Positions 8,628 through 17,099 of a stretch of 64,000 nucleotides of DNA are shown in pieces. Source of the stretch: Planctomycetales bacterium 71-10 (GTDB taxonomy: Bacteria > Planctomycetota > Planctomycetia > Isosphaerales > Isosphaeraceae); assembly GCA_001898385.1 (NCBI GenBank), contig MKTT01000101.1, positions 1 through 64,000 on the forward strand, in the 5' to 3' direction. Each line of letters starts with the position of its first letter. Positions within the stretch are counted from its first letter, which is position 1. The translations under genes and the position numbers were made by a program. The notes beneath the pieces were generated by a model. That model saw nothing but the letters and a program-made list of their open reading frames with translations. It was not told the origin of the DNA and did no database searches.

Positions 8628-9740
8628 ATGTCCCTGCTGAAGATCGGCGTGATCCCCGGCGACGGCGTCGGGCCCGAGGTGACCGAGGTCGGCCTGAAGG
8701 TCCTGGAGAAGGTGGCCGCCCGCGACGGCCTGGCCTATGAGCTGACCCACTTCGACCTGGGCGGCGAGCGCTTCCTCAAGACGGGCGAGGTCCTCCCCGC
8801 CGGCGAGCAGGACCGCCTGCGCGGCTGCGACGTGATCCTCCTCGGCGCCGTGGGCCACCCGGGCGTGCCGCCGGGCGTGCTGGAGAAGGGCGTCCTCCTG
8901 AAGCTCCGGTTCGACTTCCACCAGTACATCAACCTCCGCCCCGTCCGGCTCTTCCCCGGCGCCCCCTGCCCCGTCACGGGCAAGGGCCCGGAGCAGATCG
9001 ACATGGTGGTGGTCCGCGAGAACAACGAGGACCTGTACGTCGGCGCCGGCGGCTTCACCTACAAGGGGACACCCGAGGAGGTCGCGATCCAGACCTCCAT
9101 GAACACCCGCGCCGGCGTCGAGCGCTGCATCCGATACGCCTTCGAGGCCGCCCGCCGTCGCGGCGAGAAGGGGGCGTTCGCCGGCCTGTCCGACGCCGAC
9201 CGCGCCAGGGGCTACACGCGGCAGGTGACGCTCGTCGCCAAGACGAACGTCCTGACCTTCGCCCACGACCTCTGGCAGCGCGCGTTCAACGAGGTCGCGG
9301 CGGATTACCCCGACGTGAAGCCGTCGTACATGCACGTCGACGCCTGCTGCATGCGGATGGTGACGAACCCCGAGTGGTTCGACGTCATCGTCACGACCAA
9401 CATGTTCGGCGACATCATCACCGACCTCGGCGCCGTCCTCCAGGGCGGGATGGGGCTGGCGGCGTCCGGGAACCTGAACCCGGACAAGACCGCCCCCAGC
9501 ATGTTCGAGCCGGTCCACGGCTCGGCCCCGGACATCGCCGGCAAGGGGATCGCCAACCCGCTGGCCGCCGTCCTCTCCGTGGCGATGATGCTCGACCACG
9601 TCGGCGCATCGGCCTCCGGCGACCGCGTCCGGCAGGCGGTGGCCGCGGTCCTCGCCGCCGGCTCCCCCCGCACGCCCGACCTGGGCGGCAAGGCGACGAC
9701 CCGCGAGGTCGGCGACGCCGTCCTGGCGGCCCTGGGCTGA
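8628..9740 (+). CDS. leuB: 3-isopropylmalate dehydrogenase
   Basis: A 370-residue NAD-dependent beta-decarboxylating dehydrogenase. The opening IGVIPGDGVGPEV, the VVRENNEDLY segment, the FGDIITDLGA motif and the late EPVHGSAPDIAGKGIANP motif are all family signatures. In leucine synthesis it oxidises 3-isopropylmalate to the 2-oxo product. Related isocitrate, homoisocitrate and tartrate dehydrogenases share these motifs, so leuB is the best call rather than certain. No other leu gene is adjacent, consistent with scattered biosynthetic genes. Confidence 0.8.
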   Translation: MSLLKIGVIPGDGVGPEVTEVGLKVLEKVAARDGLAYELTHFDLGGERFLKTGEVLPAGEQDRLRGCDVILLGAVGHPGVPPGVLEKGVLLKLRFDFHQYINLRPVRLFPGAPCPVTGKGPEQIDMVVVRENNEDLYVGAGGFTYKGTPEEVAIQTSMNTRAGVERCIRYAFEAARRRGEKGAFAGLSDADRARGYTRQVTLVAKTNVLTFAHDLWQRAFNEVAADYPDVKPSYMHVDACCMRMVTNPEWFDVIVTTNMFGDIITDLGAVLQGGMGLAASGNLNPDKTAPSMFEPVHGSAPDIAGKGIANPLAAVLSVAMMLDHVGASASGDRVRQAVAAVLAAGSPRTPDLGGKATTREVGDAVLAALG

Positions 9741-9750
9741 AATCCGGCCG

Positions 9751-9788
9751 CGAGCCGGCCGGGACCTCCGCGGGCCCCGGCCGGCTCG
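9751..9788. terminator. Bidirectional hairpin terminator between convergent genes
   Basis: Perfect 13-bp arms (9751-9763 and 9776-9788) around a 12-nt loop fill most of the 52-bp gap between the leuB stop and the end of the opposing hydrolase gene. Confidence 0.6.
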
Positions 9789-9792
9789 AGCG

Positions 9793-11559
9793 TCACCAGA
9801 ACGGCCAGTAGGACGGCGGGGCCGGGAACCCCCAGTAGGGCTGGGGCCTCGTGAACGCCTGGAGCACCGTCGGCACGCGGCGGGCGGGCTCCCATCCCAT
9901 CGTGATCAGCAGGTGCAGGTCCTGGAGGACCGGCCGGGCGGCCGACCAGTAGCCGTGCCCCAGGATCTCCGTTTCCACCTGGGCCGCATCGATGTTGTCC
10001 AGATTCCGGAGGAATTGCGCCGAGTTCCCGGCCCTTCGCTCGCGCCCATGCCTGATGTAGGACGCCCAGAGGGCCTGGTCGTTGGGGTTGAAGTAGAGCG
10101 ACACCCGCTCCGACCTCCGCTCGATGGTCGGTTGCAGTTGCGTGAAGTCCTCGATCGAGACGTCGGGCGCGGCGAGGACCACCTGCCCCATCGGCTTCGA
10201 GCCCGCCGGCAGCAGGGTATCCAGGATGGAGAAGGCTCGCATGGTCACGCGGTTACCCAGGCTGTGCGCGATGACGTGGATCTTGCCGCGGCGGTCGGCC
10301 GGCCTCGCCTCCTGCTCCTCGACGAGCGTCTTGAACACCCGGGCGAGCGCCCCATAGCTCCTCTCGGCGTTGGCCTCGTCCTGGGAGTAGTCGGACGGCC
10401 ACGGGACGGCGACCTCGTGGGCGGGCCACGAGAAGACGACCGGCGTCCCCGCGAATTCCAGGTCCTCGACCACCTGGGCCATCCTCACCACGGCGAAGTC
10501 GAAGGCCGTGTTGAAGCCGTGGACGTAGACCAGGACGTCGCGCCCGGTGTCGGCCCCCCGGACCAGGCCGCGGAAGGCGGCGTCGTCCAGGAACCGCACG
10601 GTCTCCCCGAGGATGAGGAAGTGGCGCGAGGGATCCGCGGCCTCGCCGCGCCCCGGGAGGTCCAGGGTGCCCGGCTTCCTCTCGACCGGGACGTTCACCG
10701 TGCACGATCCATAACGCACCCCGTCCCCGACCTGATCGCCGAAGCGCTGCGAGGGAGTGCCTCCCAGGGCCACGAGATTCCGGTTGGTCGCGAAGTGGAC
10801 CGGCCGCGTCTTCCAGGCCCGGAACGGCGAGGCGGGTGCCGCGAGCGGGGCCTGGGGGGCGGGAGCGGAACGGGGCGCGAACCCGACCTCCGGCGAGGGG
10901 GGAGCCATGGGCGCCGGCGCCGTCTTGGCGGGCGCCTGCGGGGCCGGCAACGTCTTAACGGGCACCTGCGGGGTCGGGAGGACGCGGGGCGTCTCGTCGA
11001 GGGGAGGCGTCGGCTCGGCGGGGGGGACCGGAGCGATTTCGACCTCCGCGGGGGGGGGCACGCGGAGCGCGGGGACGGGGATGGGTCGGGTGGAGGCGAA
11101 GAAGACGTCCTCCCTCCCGATGCGCCCCGACACCGTGTAGCGCATCATCCTCACGCCCGCGCCGGCCCGGATCGCGGAGTGAGGGATCCGGACGACGACC
11201 TCGACCAGGGCGTCGCCGCCCGGCCGGCTCGCCTTGGCGGTCGTCCGGAACGTCCCGTCGGCGGCCCTGTACGCATCCCCTTCGCCCTCAAGATACGAGA
11301 CCCTCGGACGATCCGGAGCCGGTTCCGCATCGGCGGGGCTCGGCGAGTCGTCGACCGCCCGGATCTCCAGCTCGACCTCATCCGTGCCGGGACGGAGCAG
11401 GATCAGGGCCTCCAGCTCATCCACCGGCGGATCCTGGGGGGCGCCTGGGCGGACCTCCAGCCGCAGGAGCGAGGCGGCCGGCCCCTCCGCAACCGCCGTC
11501 GCGGCCTGCCCGAACCCGACACAGGCTAGCAGCGCGACGACCCCATGCATCAGCTTCAT
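9793..11559 (-). CDS. Exported alpha/beta hydrolase of DUF900 type
   Basis: A 588-residue protein. It has a signal peptide (residues 1-23), a beta-rich N-terminal region, a Pro/Ala-rich linker with repeated PAPQAP-like units, and a C-terminal alpha/beta-hydrolase domain. The domain shows the oxyanion segment VYVHGFNTAF and the nucleophile elbow AHSLGN, both typical of DUF900 (esterase/lipase-like). It probably acts outside the cytoplasm on an ester substrate. ATG at 11559 was chosen since the signal peptide follows directly; a longer frame upstream lacks one. Substrate unknown. Confidence 0.82.
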   Translation of the reverse strand: MKLMHGVVALLACVGFGQAATAVAEGPAASLLRLEVRPGAPQDPPVDELEALILLRPGTDEVELEIRAVDDSPSPADAEPAPDRPRVSYLEGEGDAYRAADGTFRTTAKASRPGGDALVEVVVRIPHSAIRAGAGVRMMRYTVSGRIGREDVFFASTRPIPVPALRVPPPAEVEIAPVPPAEPTPPLDETPRVLPTPQVPVKTLPAPQAPAKTAPAPMAPPSPEVGFAPRSAPAPQAPLAAPASPFRAWKTRPVHFATNRNLVALGGTPSQRFGDQVGDGVRYGSCTVNVPVERKPGTLDLPGRGEAADPSRHFLILGETVRFLDDAAFRGLVRGADTGRDVLVYVHGFNTAFDFAVVRMAQVVEDLEFAGTPVVFSWPAHEVAVPWPSDYSQDEANAERSYGALARVFKTLVEEQEARPADRRGKIHVIAHSLGNRVTMRAFSILDTLLPAGSKPMGQVVLAAPDVSIEDFTQLQPTIERRSERVSLYFNPNDQALWASYIRHGRERRAGNSAQFLRNLDNIDAAQVETEILGHGYWSAARPVLQDLHLLITMGWEPARRVPTVLQAFTRPQPYWGFPAPPSYWPFW

Positions 11560-11773
11560 GACGACCTCTCGGGTGAGATTCCCTGGTGCCTGCGCGGGGC
11601 GGCCCGGCCCACCGACTCGCCGACCGCCACGATCCCAGAGACAGTACGCGGACGGGATCCGACCTTTACCACCGTGCATCGGGGAAGATCACGGCGAGGA
11701 GGGCGTCGATTTCACCGTTCTTCGACGACCGAGCGCGACTGGGGATCGGCCGAAAGCCCGGGGTCGTTCTCGC

Positions 11774-12418
11774 TCAATCCGGCTTCACGTCCCGGATCTC
11801 GACCGTCCGGAACGCGATGGTCCCGCCGTGGTTCTGCAAGCAGACGTAGCCGCGGAGGGGCTTGTCCTTGATCGCCGCGACCTCGCGCTGGTCGACGTCC
11901 TGGATCGTCTTGCCGTTCAGCACCACCCGGATGCGCGGGCCCTGGCACGTCACGTCGAGGGCGTTCCACTCTCCGGCCGGCTTCAGGGCGTTCTCGCGGG
12001 GCGCCACGTAGCGGTAGAGCGAGCCGCTGCTGTGGACGTCCGGGGCCTTGCCCACGTCGTCGATGAGCTGGATCTCATACGAGTAGAGCGAGGGCCGCGT
12101 CCCGCGCGAGTCGGCCGGGTCGAACGGGCGGGTCCGGACGCCGATGCCGCTGTTGCACTTCGGGGCCATGCGGAATTCGACGTGGAACGTGAAGTCGTCG
12201 AACTCGCGCTCCTTGTAGCGCAGGAATCCGAACCCCTTCCCCCGGCAGACGATCTGCCCGTCCTCGACGACCCACACCGGGGCCTTCGCGCCGTCGATCA
12301 CCGTCTCCGACGCCCCTTCGGCCACCCAGCCGTCGAGGCTCTTGCCGTCGAACAGCGGCGTCGCCCCGTCCTCGGCCGCGACGCCGACCAGACCCATCGC
12401 GAGCAGCGCGATCCACAT
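11774..12418 (-). CDS. Exported DUF1080 (3-keto-disaccharide hydrolase-like) protein
   Basis: A 214-residue protein with a short signal peptide and one DUF1080 domain, a concanavalin-like beta sandwich. LFDGKSLDGW near residue 22 is the classic opening. NSGIGVRTR and GEWNALDVTCQG follow in the expected order, ending at QNHGGTIAFRTVEIR. DUF1080 proteins are greatly expanded in planctomycetes; some hydrolyse 3-keto-glucosides. It is on the same strand as the DUF900 hydrolase, 214 bp upstream of it. Confidence 0.9.
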   Translation of the reverse strand: MWIALLAMGLVGVAAEDGATPLFDGKSLDGWVAEGASETVIDGAKAPVWVVEDGQIVCRGKGFGFLRYKEREFDDFTFHVEFRMAPKCNSGIGVRTRPFDPADSRGTRPSLYSYEIQLIDDVGKAPDVHSSGSLYRYVAPRENALKPAGEWNALDVTCQGPRIRVVLNGKTIQDVDQREVAAIKDKPLRGYVCLQNHGGTIAFRTVEIRDVKPD

Positions 12419-12898
12419 GGTCTCTCACCCCGAGACAGGAATCATCCGGAAGGGATCGGCCCGCCCCGGTTCTGCGGGCCGAGAGATGGCGAGGATCCTA
12501 GCACGACCCGCCGGCCCGATCGAGGGCCTACGCGTCGTCGCCGGGCCCTCGCCGCACGAGCCGGCGACGGCCGTCTTTTTTTCCGGATTCCTGAAATCGC
12601 GACGCGAGGCGCCGCGATCTTACGTCGATGATGGGCGTTCCGATCTTTGACAATTCGACGACGGAATGACGTGCGAGGACCGGTGCCGTCCGGCAGGACC
12701 GGCATGCGGAGTCGCCCCCGGGGCGAGGCCCCCGCGGGACCGATTCGCCTCAAGAGCACCAGATACGAGCATCGATCCAGGTCGCCCATGTCGTCCCCTC
12801 TGCCGCCGGGAGAGGGCGGCCGCGCAGCGGCGGGTGAGGGTCGCCGGGGCGCGGAGGGCATGCCGGGCGCGAAGGCCGAGCAAGCCGAACGACGACGG

Positions 12899-13184
12899 CC
12901 TTCTCCCTCAAGGGTGCTCCATCGAAAACATGCCGATGCGAGTCGAGCACGGTCTTCCCCCCTCGCGGGGGAAGATAGACGCCGAAGGCGTCAGATGAGG
13001 GGGACGCGCAGCACGGGCGCCGTCGGGATCCGAAGGCCCGCCCGACCGGCCCGGGATCCCGACGGCCGTCGTGCTCGTCCTCCCCCTCATCCGGCCCTTC
13101 GGGCCACCTTCCCCCGCCAGGGGGGAAGGCCGTTCATCGCTCTCATCCCGAGTGCCTTCGACGGAGCACCCTTGAGGGAGAAGG
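12899..13184. repeat. 22-bp perfect inverted repeat flanking element A
   Basis: Bases 12899-12920 and 13163-13184 are exact reverse complements (22 bp). They enclose element A and lie inside the outer pair, forming a second layer of the nested structure. Confidence 0.8.
12954..13128 (+). repeat. Dispersed composite inverted-repeat element, copy A
   Basis: A 175-bp element bounded by CTTCCCCC and GGGGGAAG. Order: boundary hairpin, GACGCC-GAA-GGCGTC hairpin, ATGAGGGGGA box, conserved core with a 12-bp inverted repeat (13019-13030 and 13055-13066), CCCCCTCAT box, GGCCC-TTC-GGGCC hairpin, boundary hairpin. The same order is found in copies B and C. Non-coding. Confidence 0.8.
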
Positions 13185-13460
13185 GCTCGATGGCGGCGCT
13201 TTTCCCGAACTCCGACGACCCTCACCCGGCCCTTCGGGCCACCCTCTCCCGGCGGGAGAGGGGACGTCGTTGGGGATCGGCGGAAGGCGGTCGGGCCGAA
13301 CGTCGCGGCGATCAGCCCGGCGGGAGCGATGAAAATCGACGCTTCGAAAACGACGAGCGAACCCAGATTTTCAGCGACGCAAGATATTAAGCCTCAACAC
13401 CTTGAACCGCATCCAAGGGAAGGACGATTCCTACGAACGGAGCCAAGGCGACGGGGCCCG

Positions 13461-14300
13461 TCAGGGCCGGGCGGTGCGTCGCGGGGAGTCGATGGGCTGG
13501 GGGGCGTCGCCGTAGGCGAGGACGGGGTCGTTGGGGGGCGGGGTGCGGCGGTCGGCCAGGAGGCCGCGGTGCCAGGAGCGCCAGGCGCGGTCCAGCTCGC
13601 GGACGTCGGAGAGGCCGTAGTGCTCGATGGTCGCCTCATCCCAGCCGGAGCGGAGGCCGTCGCGGACGAAGCGGAGGAAGCGCGGCCGGCCGCCGATCTC
13701 GATCAGGAACCGCGAGATGGAATAGCCCTGGCCGTAGAAGGCCATCAGGTCCTTGGGATACTCCTCGATGACGAACAGCTCGGCGAGGCCGATCTCGCCG
13801 CGGCGGGCGACGAGGTCGGCGGCGATCTGGTCGTGCCGCTTGCGCTCGCGCTCGTCCTCGCTCAGGAGCGAGGCCCCCTCGTCCGCCCAGCGCGGCATGG
13901 GGCCGCCGAAGAAGGCGGCGAAGACGGTGTGCGTGACCTCGTGCGGCAGCGACGAGGCCAGGATGCGGTCGAGCCGGCCCTCCACGACCATGCTCTGGTC
14001 GCTGACGTGGCCGTGGTCGAAGCCGAACGAGGTCAGGCCGCCGGCCTCGCCGCCGGTGAGCTTCACCTTGATCGGGCAGGGCTGGGCCCAGTCGGGCAGC
14101 TCGCGGCCGAGCCACGCCTTCGCGATCGCCCGTCGGCACTCCTCGGCGCGGTCGCCGACCTGCTGGGCGACCTCGCGGGTCGGGGCCTGGACCTCGAAGT
14201 TCGTCGTCCGGTACGAGGCGGCCCCGGACGGCAGCGTCGCGAGCGACAGGGCCAGGGCCGCGACGAGGCGAGACGACGACCGGGCGCAGTGAGCATCCAT
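13461..14300 (-). CDS. Exported HExxH metallopeptidase-like protein
   Basis: A 279-residue protein with a signal peptide (residues 1-28). HEVTH at 120-124 and the downstream RWADEGAS at 138-145 reproduce the zinc site of gluzincin-like peptidases (HExxH plus a later Glu, peptidase MA clan). It probably cleaves peptides outside the cytoplasm; no substrate can be named. ATG at 14300 is preceded by a GAGGAG site, and longer frames upstream lack a signal peptide. It could be catalytically weak, as the family is loosely defined. Confidence 0.75.
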   Translation of the reverse strand: MDAHCARSSSRLVAALALSLATLPSGAASYRTTNFEVQAPTREVAQQVGDRAEECRRAIAKAWLGRELPDWAQPCPIKVKLTGGEAGGLTSFGFDHGHVSDQSMVVEGRLDRILASSLPHEVTHTVFAAFFGGPMPRWADEGASLLSEDERERKRHDQIAADLVARRGEIGLAELFVIEEYPKDLMAFYGQGYSISRFLIEIGGRPRFLRFVRDGLRSGWDEATIEHYGLSDVRELDRAWRSWHRGLLADRRTPPPNDPVLAYGDAPQPIDSPRRTARP

Positions 14301-14464
14301 GCGGAGCACTCCTCCATGAGCGTTCGCGAGGGCCTCGATCCTTCGAGCCGGCGGCCGGGCCCGGGCGTCGCCCGGCCGACCGCGAAACTTTAGCAGAAAT
14401 CCCCCTCCCTGTCGCGTCCCGTTTGCCGATGGGCGCAAGCCGTCTCGCGGCATGGAATTCGAGA

Positions 14465-14493
14465 GTGTCAGCCGCGCGGCGATCGGTTAGAAT
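14465..14493 (+). promoter_or_regulatory. Predicted promoter of the CorC/HlyC transporter gene
   Basis: GTGTCA at 14465-14470 and TAGAAT at 14488-14493 with a 17-bp spacer. The TAGAAT hexamer recurs upstream of several genes in this window (for example 16210 and 44033), which supports its being a -10 box. Confidence 0.45.
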
Positions 14494-14568
14494 CCCAACG
14501 GATCGCGGGCGACTCCCGCCCCGACGCCCCGCCCCCCCATCCTCCAACAGGGAACCCGCCGGCTCGAC

Positions 14569-15924
14569 ATGGAGACGTCCCACTTCCTGATCATCGCCGG
14601 CCTGATCCTGGTCAACGCCTACTTCGTCGCCGCCGAATTCGCGCTGGTGAAGGTGAGGACCAGCCAGATCGAGCAGCTCGCCGAGCAGGGCAACTGGGCC
14701 GCCAAGCTCACCAGCAAGGCGCTCGACCGGCTGGACCTGTACCTGTCGGCCTCGCAGATCGGCATCACGGTCGCGAGCCTGGCGCTGGGGCGGACGATCG
14801 ACGAGTGGATCAACCCGATCGTGGAGCGGGCGCTCGGCTGGATCGGCCTGCCCCACGCGCCGATCGCCGTCGGCGGGGTGTCGATCGCGGTGGTGCCGCT
14901 CCTCTCGCTGTCGTTCGTGACATTCCTGCACATGGCCCTGGGCGAGCAGGCGCCGAAGACGCTGGCGATCCGGGCGTCGCGGATCGTGGCCCTGGTCACG
15001 GCGCCGCCGCTGGTCCTGCTGGCCTACATCTTCTGGCCGCTGATCTGGCTGCTGAACGCGGCCAGCAACCTGACGCTCAAGCTGATGGGGCTGGGGGGGG
15101 CGAGCCACGAGGAGATCGCCCACACCGACGAGGAGATCCGCCACATCCTCGCCGAGAGCGTCGAGGGGGGCCACCTGTCGCGGTCGGAACGGATGATGAT
15201 CGAGAACGTCCTGACCCTGGAGGACAAGACGGCCCGGCGGGTGATGATCCCCCGGCCGGACATCGTCTACCTCAGCCTCTCGCGGCCGATGGAGGAGAAC
15301 CTCCGGCTCGCCCGCCAGGCCGGACACACCCGATATCCCCTCTGCGAGGACGACCTGACGACGGTGATCGGCATGATCCACGTCAAGGACGTCTTCCGCA
15401 GCGGCGGCTTCCAGTCCGGCCGCGTCGACTTCCGCCAGCTCGTCCGCAAGGCCCCGTACCTGCCGGTCACGCTCCCCCTCGACAAGCTGCTGCTGGAATT
15501 CCAGCGCAACAAGATCCACCTGGCGATCCTGCTGGACGAATTCGGCAGCGTCGTGGGGATGGTCACGCTGGAGAACGTCCTGGAGGAGCTGGTCGGGCCG
15601 ATCCAGGACGAGTTCGACCGCGAGTCGCCCGACGTCGCCGACCAGGGGGGCGGCGTCTTCGAGGTCGAGGCGTCCTGCCCGCTCGACCGGCTGGAGGAGG
15701 CGATCGGCGTCAAGCTCCCGGAGACCGACGCCGAGACCACCGGCGGCCTGATCCTCGACCTCCTGGGCCGCCTCGCCCGCGCCGGGGATTATGTGGACGT
15801 GGAGGGCCACCGCTTCACCGTCCTGAAGGCCGACCCGACCCGGATCCGCAAGGTCCGCGTCGAGCCCATCCCCCCCGGCCCGCCGGCCGAGGGCCGCAAC
15901 GGCGACCTCCACGGCGACGGCTGA
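14569..15924 (+). CDS. CNNM/CBS-domain CorC-HlyC family transporter
   Basis: A 451-residue protein. Residues 1-165 are a DUF21/CNNM membrane domain with four hydrophobic segments. Next come paired CBS domains (about 210-345, including VMIPRPDIVYLS and the DEFGSVVGMVTLENVLEELVG stretch) and a C-terminal CorC_HlyC domain. The family mediates Mg2+ and Co2+ transport or resistance; haemolytic activity is only historical naming. The length is standard. It is transcribed alone, divergent from the HExxH gene, and followed by repeat element B. Confidence 0.9.
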   Translation: METSHFLIIAGLILVNAYFVAAEFALVKVRTSQIEQLAEQGNWAAKLTSKALDRLDLYLSASQIGITVASLALGRTIDEWINPIVERALGWIGLPHAPIAVGGVSIAVVPLLSLSFVTFLHMALGEQAPKTLAIRASRIVALVTAPPLVLLAYIFWPLIWLLNAASNLTLKLMGLGGASHEEIAHTDEEIRHILAESVEGGHLSRSERMMIENVLTLEDKTARRVMIPRPDIVYLSLSRPMEENLRLARQAGHTRYPLCEDDLTTVIGMIHVKDVFRSGGFQSGRVDFRQLVRKAPYLPVTLPLDKLLLEFQRNKIHLAILLDEFGSVVGMVTLENVLEELVGPIQDEFDRESPDVADQGGGVFEVEASCPLDRLEEAIGVKLPETDAETTGGLILDLLGRLARAGDYVDVEGHRFTVLKADPTRIRKVRVEPIPPGPPAEGRNGDLHGDG

Positions 15925-16311
15925 ACCGCGAGGGCCTGTTTGAAATATGGCATCCTGACGGCCTTCCCCCCTCGCGGGGGAAGGTGGCCCGAAGGGCCGG
16001 ATGAGGGGGAGGACGCTCCAGACGGCCGTCGGATCGCAGGGGCGGATCCATCGGGCGGGCCTTCGAATCCCGACGGCGCCCCTGCTTCGCGTCCCCCTCA
16101 TCTGACCGCTTCGCGGTCTGTCTTCCCCCGCGAGGGGGGAAGACGTCCGACGCGCTCCAAAGGCACGCCCGAACCGCGAGCCTCCCTGTCCCCTCCCCCG
16201 TCCGCGCGATAGAATCCAGCGGTCCGAGACCTGCGGGATGCGCGGTCGGCCTTACGGCCCGGCGTCGTAGCACCACCCTCCCGGCCGCCGCGGGTCCATC
16301 AGGGGTCGGTC
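15925..16311. other. Gene-free region holding repeat element B and the lutA promoter
   Basis: Bases 15963-16142 are repeat copy B. A TAGAAT hexamer at 16210-16215 lies about 100 bp before lutA and is the probable -10 box of the lut operon, though the -35 box is poor. No gene is visible. Confidence 0.6.
15963..16142 (-). repeat. Dispersed composite inverted-repeat element, copy B (reverse orientation)
   Basis: A 180-bp element inverted relative to copies A and C. Read on the minus strand it shows the same boundary hairpin, then GACCGC-GAA-GCGGTC where A has GACGCC-GAA-GGCGTC, so bases in both arms changed together. The core (16030-16078) also matches A in reverse. The left flank (CATCCTGACG at 15951-15960) matches the right flank of copy C in reverse. 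Confidence 0.8.
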
Positions 16312-17097
16312 ATGCGCGTCTCGCTGTTCATCACCTGCTTCAACGACACCCTCTTCCCCGGCACCGGCAAGGCGATGGTCGCGCTCCTGGAACGGCTCGG
16401 CCACGAGGTCGAGTTCCCGATGGGGCAGACCTGCTGCGGGCAGATGCACTACAACTCCGGCTACCATCGCGAGAGCGTGCCGCTGGTCCGCCACTTCGTC
16501 GAGACCTTCCGCGGGGCCGAGGCCGTCGTCTCGCCGTCGGCCTCGTGCGTCAGCATGGTGCAGGAGATCTACCCCAAGGTCGCCGAGGAGTACGGCGACG
16601 AGGCCCTGCGGCGCGAGGTCGCCGAGCTGGCGCCGAGGGTCCACGAGCTGTCGATGTTCCTGGTGAACGTGCTGGGGGTGGAGGACGTCGGGGCCTACTT
16701 CCCGCACCGGGTCACCTTCCACACCACCTGCCACTCCATGCGGATGCTCCACATCGGCGACGCCCCCCAGCGCCTGCTGCGGAAGGTCCGCGGGATCGAC
16801 CTGGTGGAGCTGCCGCGGTCGGACGAGTGCTGCGGCTTCGGCGGGACGTTCGCGGTCAAGAATGCGGATACGTCGATCGCCATGCTGTCCGACAAGGTCC
16901 GCTGCATCCTGGACACCCGGGCCGAGTACTGCGCCTCGGCCGACAACTCGTGCCTGATGCACATCGGCGGGTCGCTCCACCGCAACCGGACGGGCGTCAA
17001 CCCGATCCACCTGGCCGAGATCCTGGCGACGACCGAGGAAGGCATGCCGGCCGGCGGGATCGCCGCGGCGGCGGCGGACGCCGAGAGGAACGACTGA
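16312..17097 (+). CDS. lutA: Lactate utilization iron-sulfur protein LutA
   Basis: A 261-residue protein with two cysteine-rich CCG domains. Key spots are TCF near residue 9, TCCGQ near 41, TTCHS near 141 and ECCGFGG near 167. These domains bind Fe-S clusters in LutA (YkgE) and in the GlcF/HdrB families. Together with LutB and LutC it oxidises L-lactate to pyruvate in the cytoplasm or at the membrane. It is the first gene of a tight three-gene operon; lutB begins two bases after its stop. Confidence 0.92.
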   Translation: MRVSLFITCFNDTLFPGTGKAMVALLERLGHEVEFPMGQTCCGQMHYNSGYHRESVPLVRHFVETFRGAEAVVSPSASCVSMVQEIYPKVAEEYGDEALRREVAELAPRVHELSMFLVNVLGVEDVGAYFPHRVTFHTTCHSMRMLHIGDAPQRLLRKVRGIDLVELPRSDECCGFGGTFAVKNADTSIAMLSDKVRCILDTRAEYCASADNSCLMHIGGSLHRNRTGVNPIHLAEILATTEEGMPAGGIAAAAADAERND

Positions 17098-17099
17098 CG

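Larger units (their letters stand above)
12792..13266. repeat. Outer inverted repeat pair around repeat element A
   Basis: The left unit (12792-12840) and right unit (about 13214-13266) are inverted copies of one REP-like motif: a GGGAGAGGG-containing hairpin, a variable GC hairpin and a GGGTGAGGG box. The extreme ends CGTCCCCTCT (12792-12801) and AGAGGGGACG (13257-13266) are exactly complementary. The inner hairpin differs between the units but each keeps its own pairing. Confidence 0.7.
12419..13460. other. 1-kb gene-free region dominated by nested inverted repeats
   Basis: No convincing gene is visible on either strand; open frames here simply run through repeat arms. Most of 12792-13266 is a nested set of inverted repeats described separately. 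The flanks (12419-12790 and 13267-13460) show only a small hairpin near 12459-12484. Confidence 0.75.

Noticed and set aside
12792-13266. CRISPR array
   Set aside because: The repeats are inverted and nested, not direct and evenly spaced, and no cas gene is in the window.
12647-13390. Open frames across the nested repeats
   Set aside because: Their translations simply follow repeat arms and hairpins, and similar frames appear in each repeat copy in either orientation.
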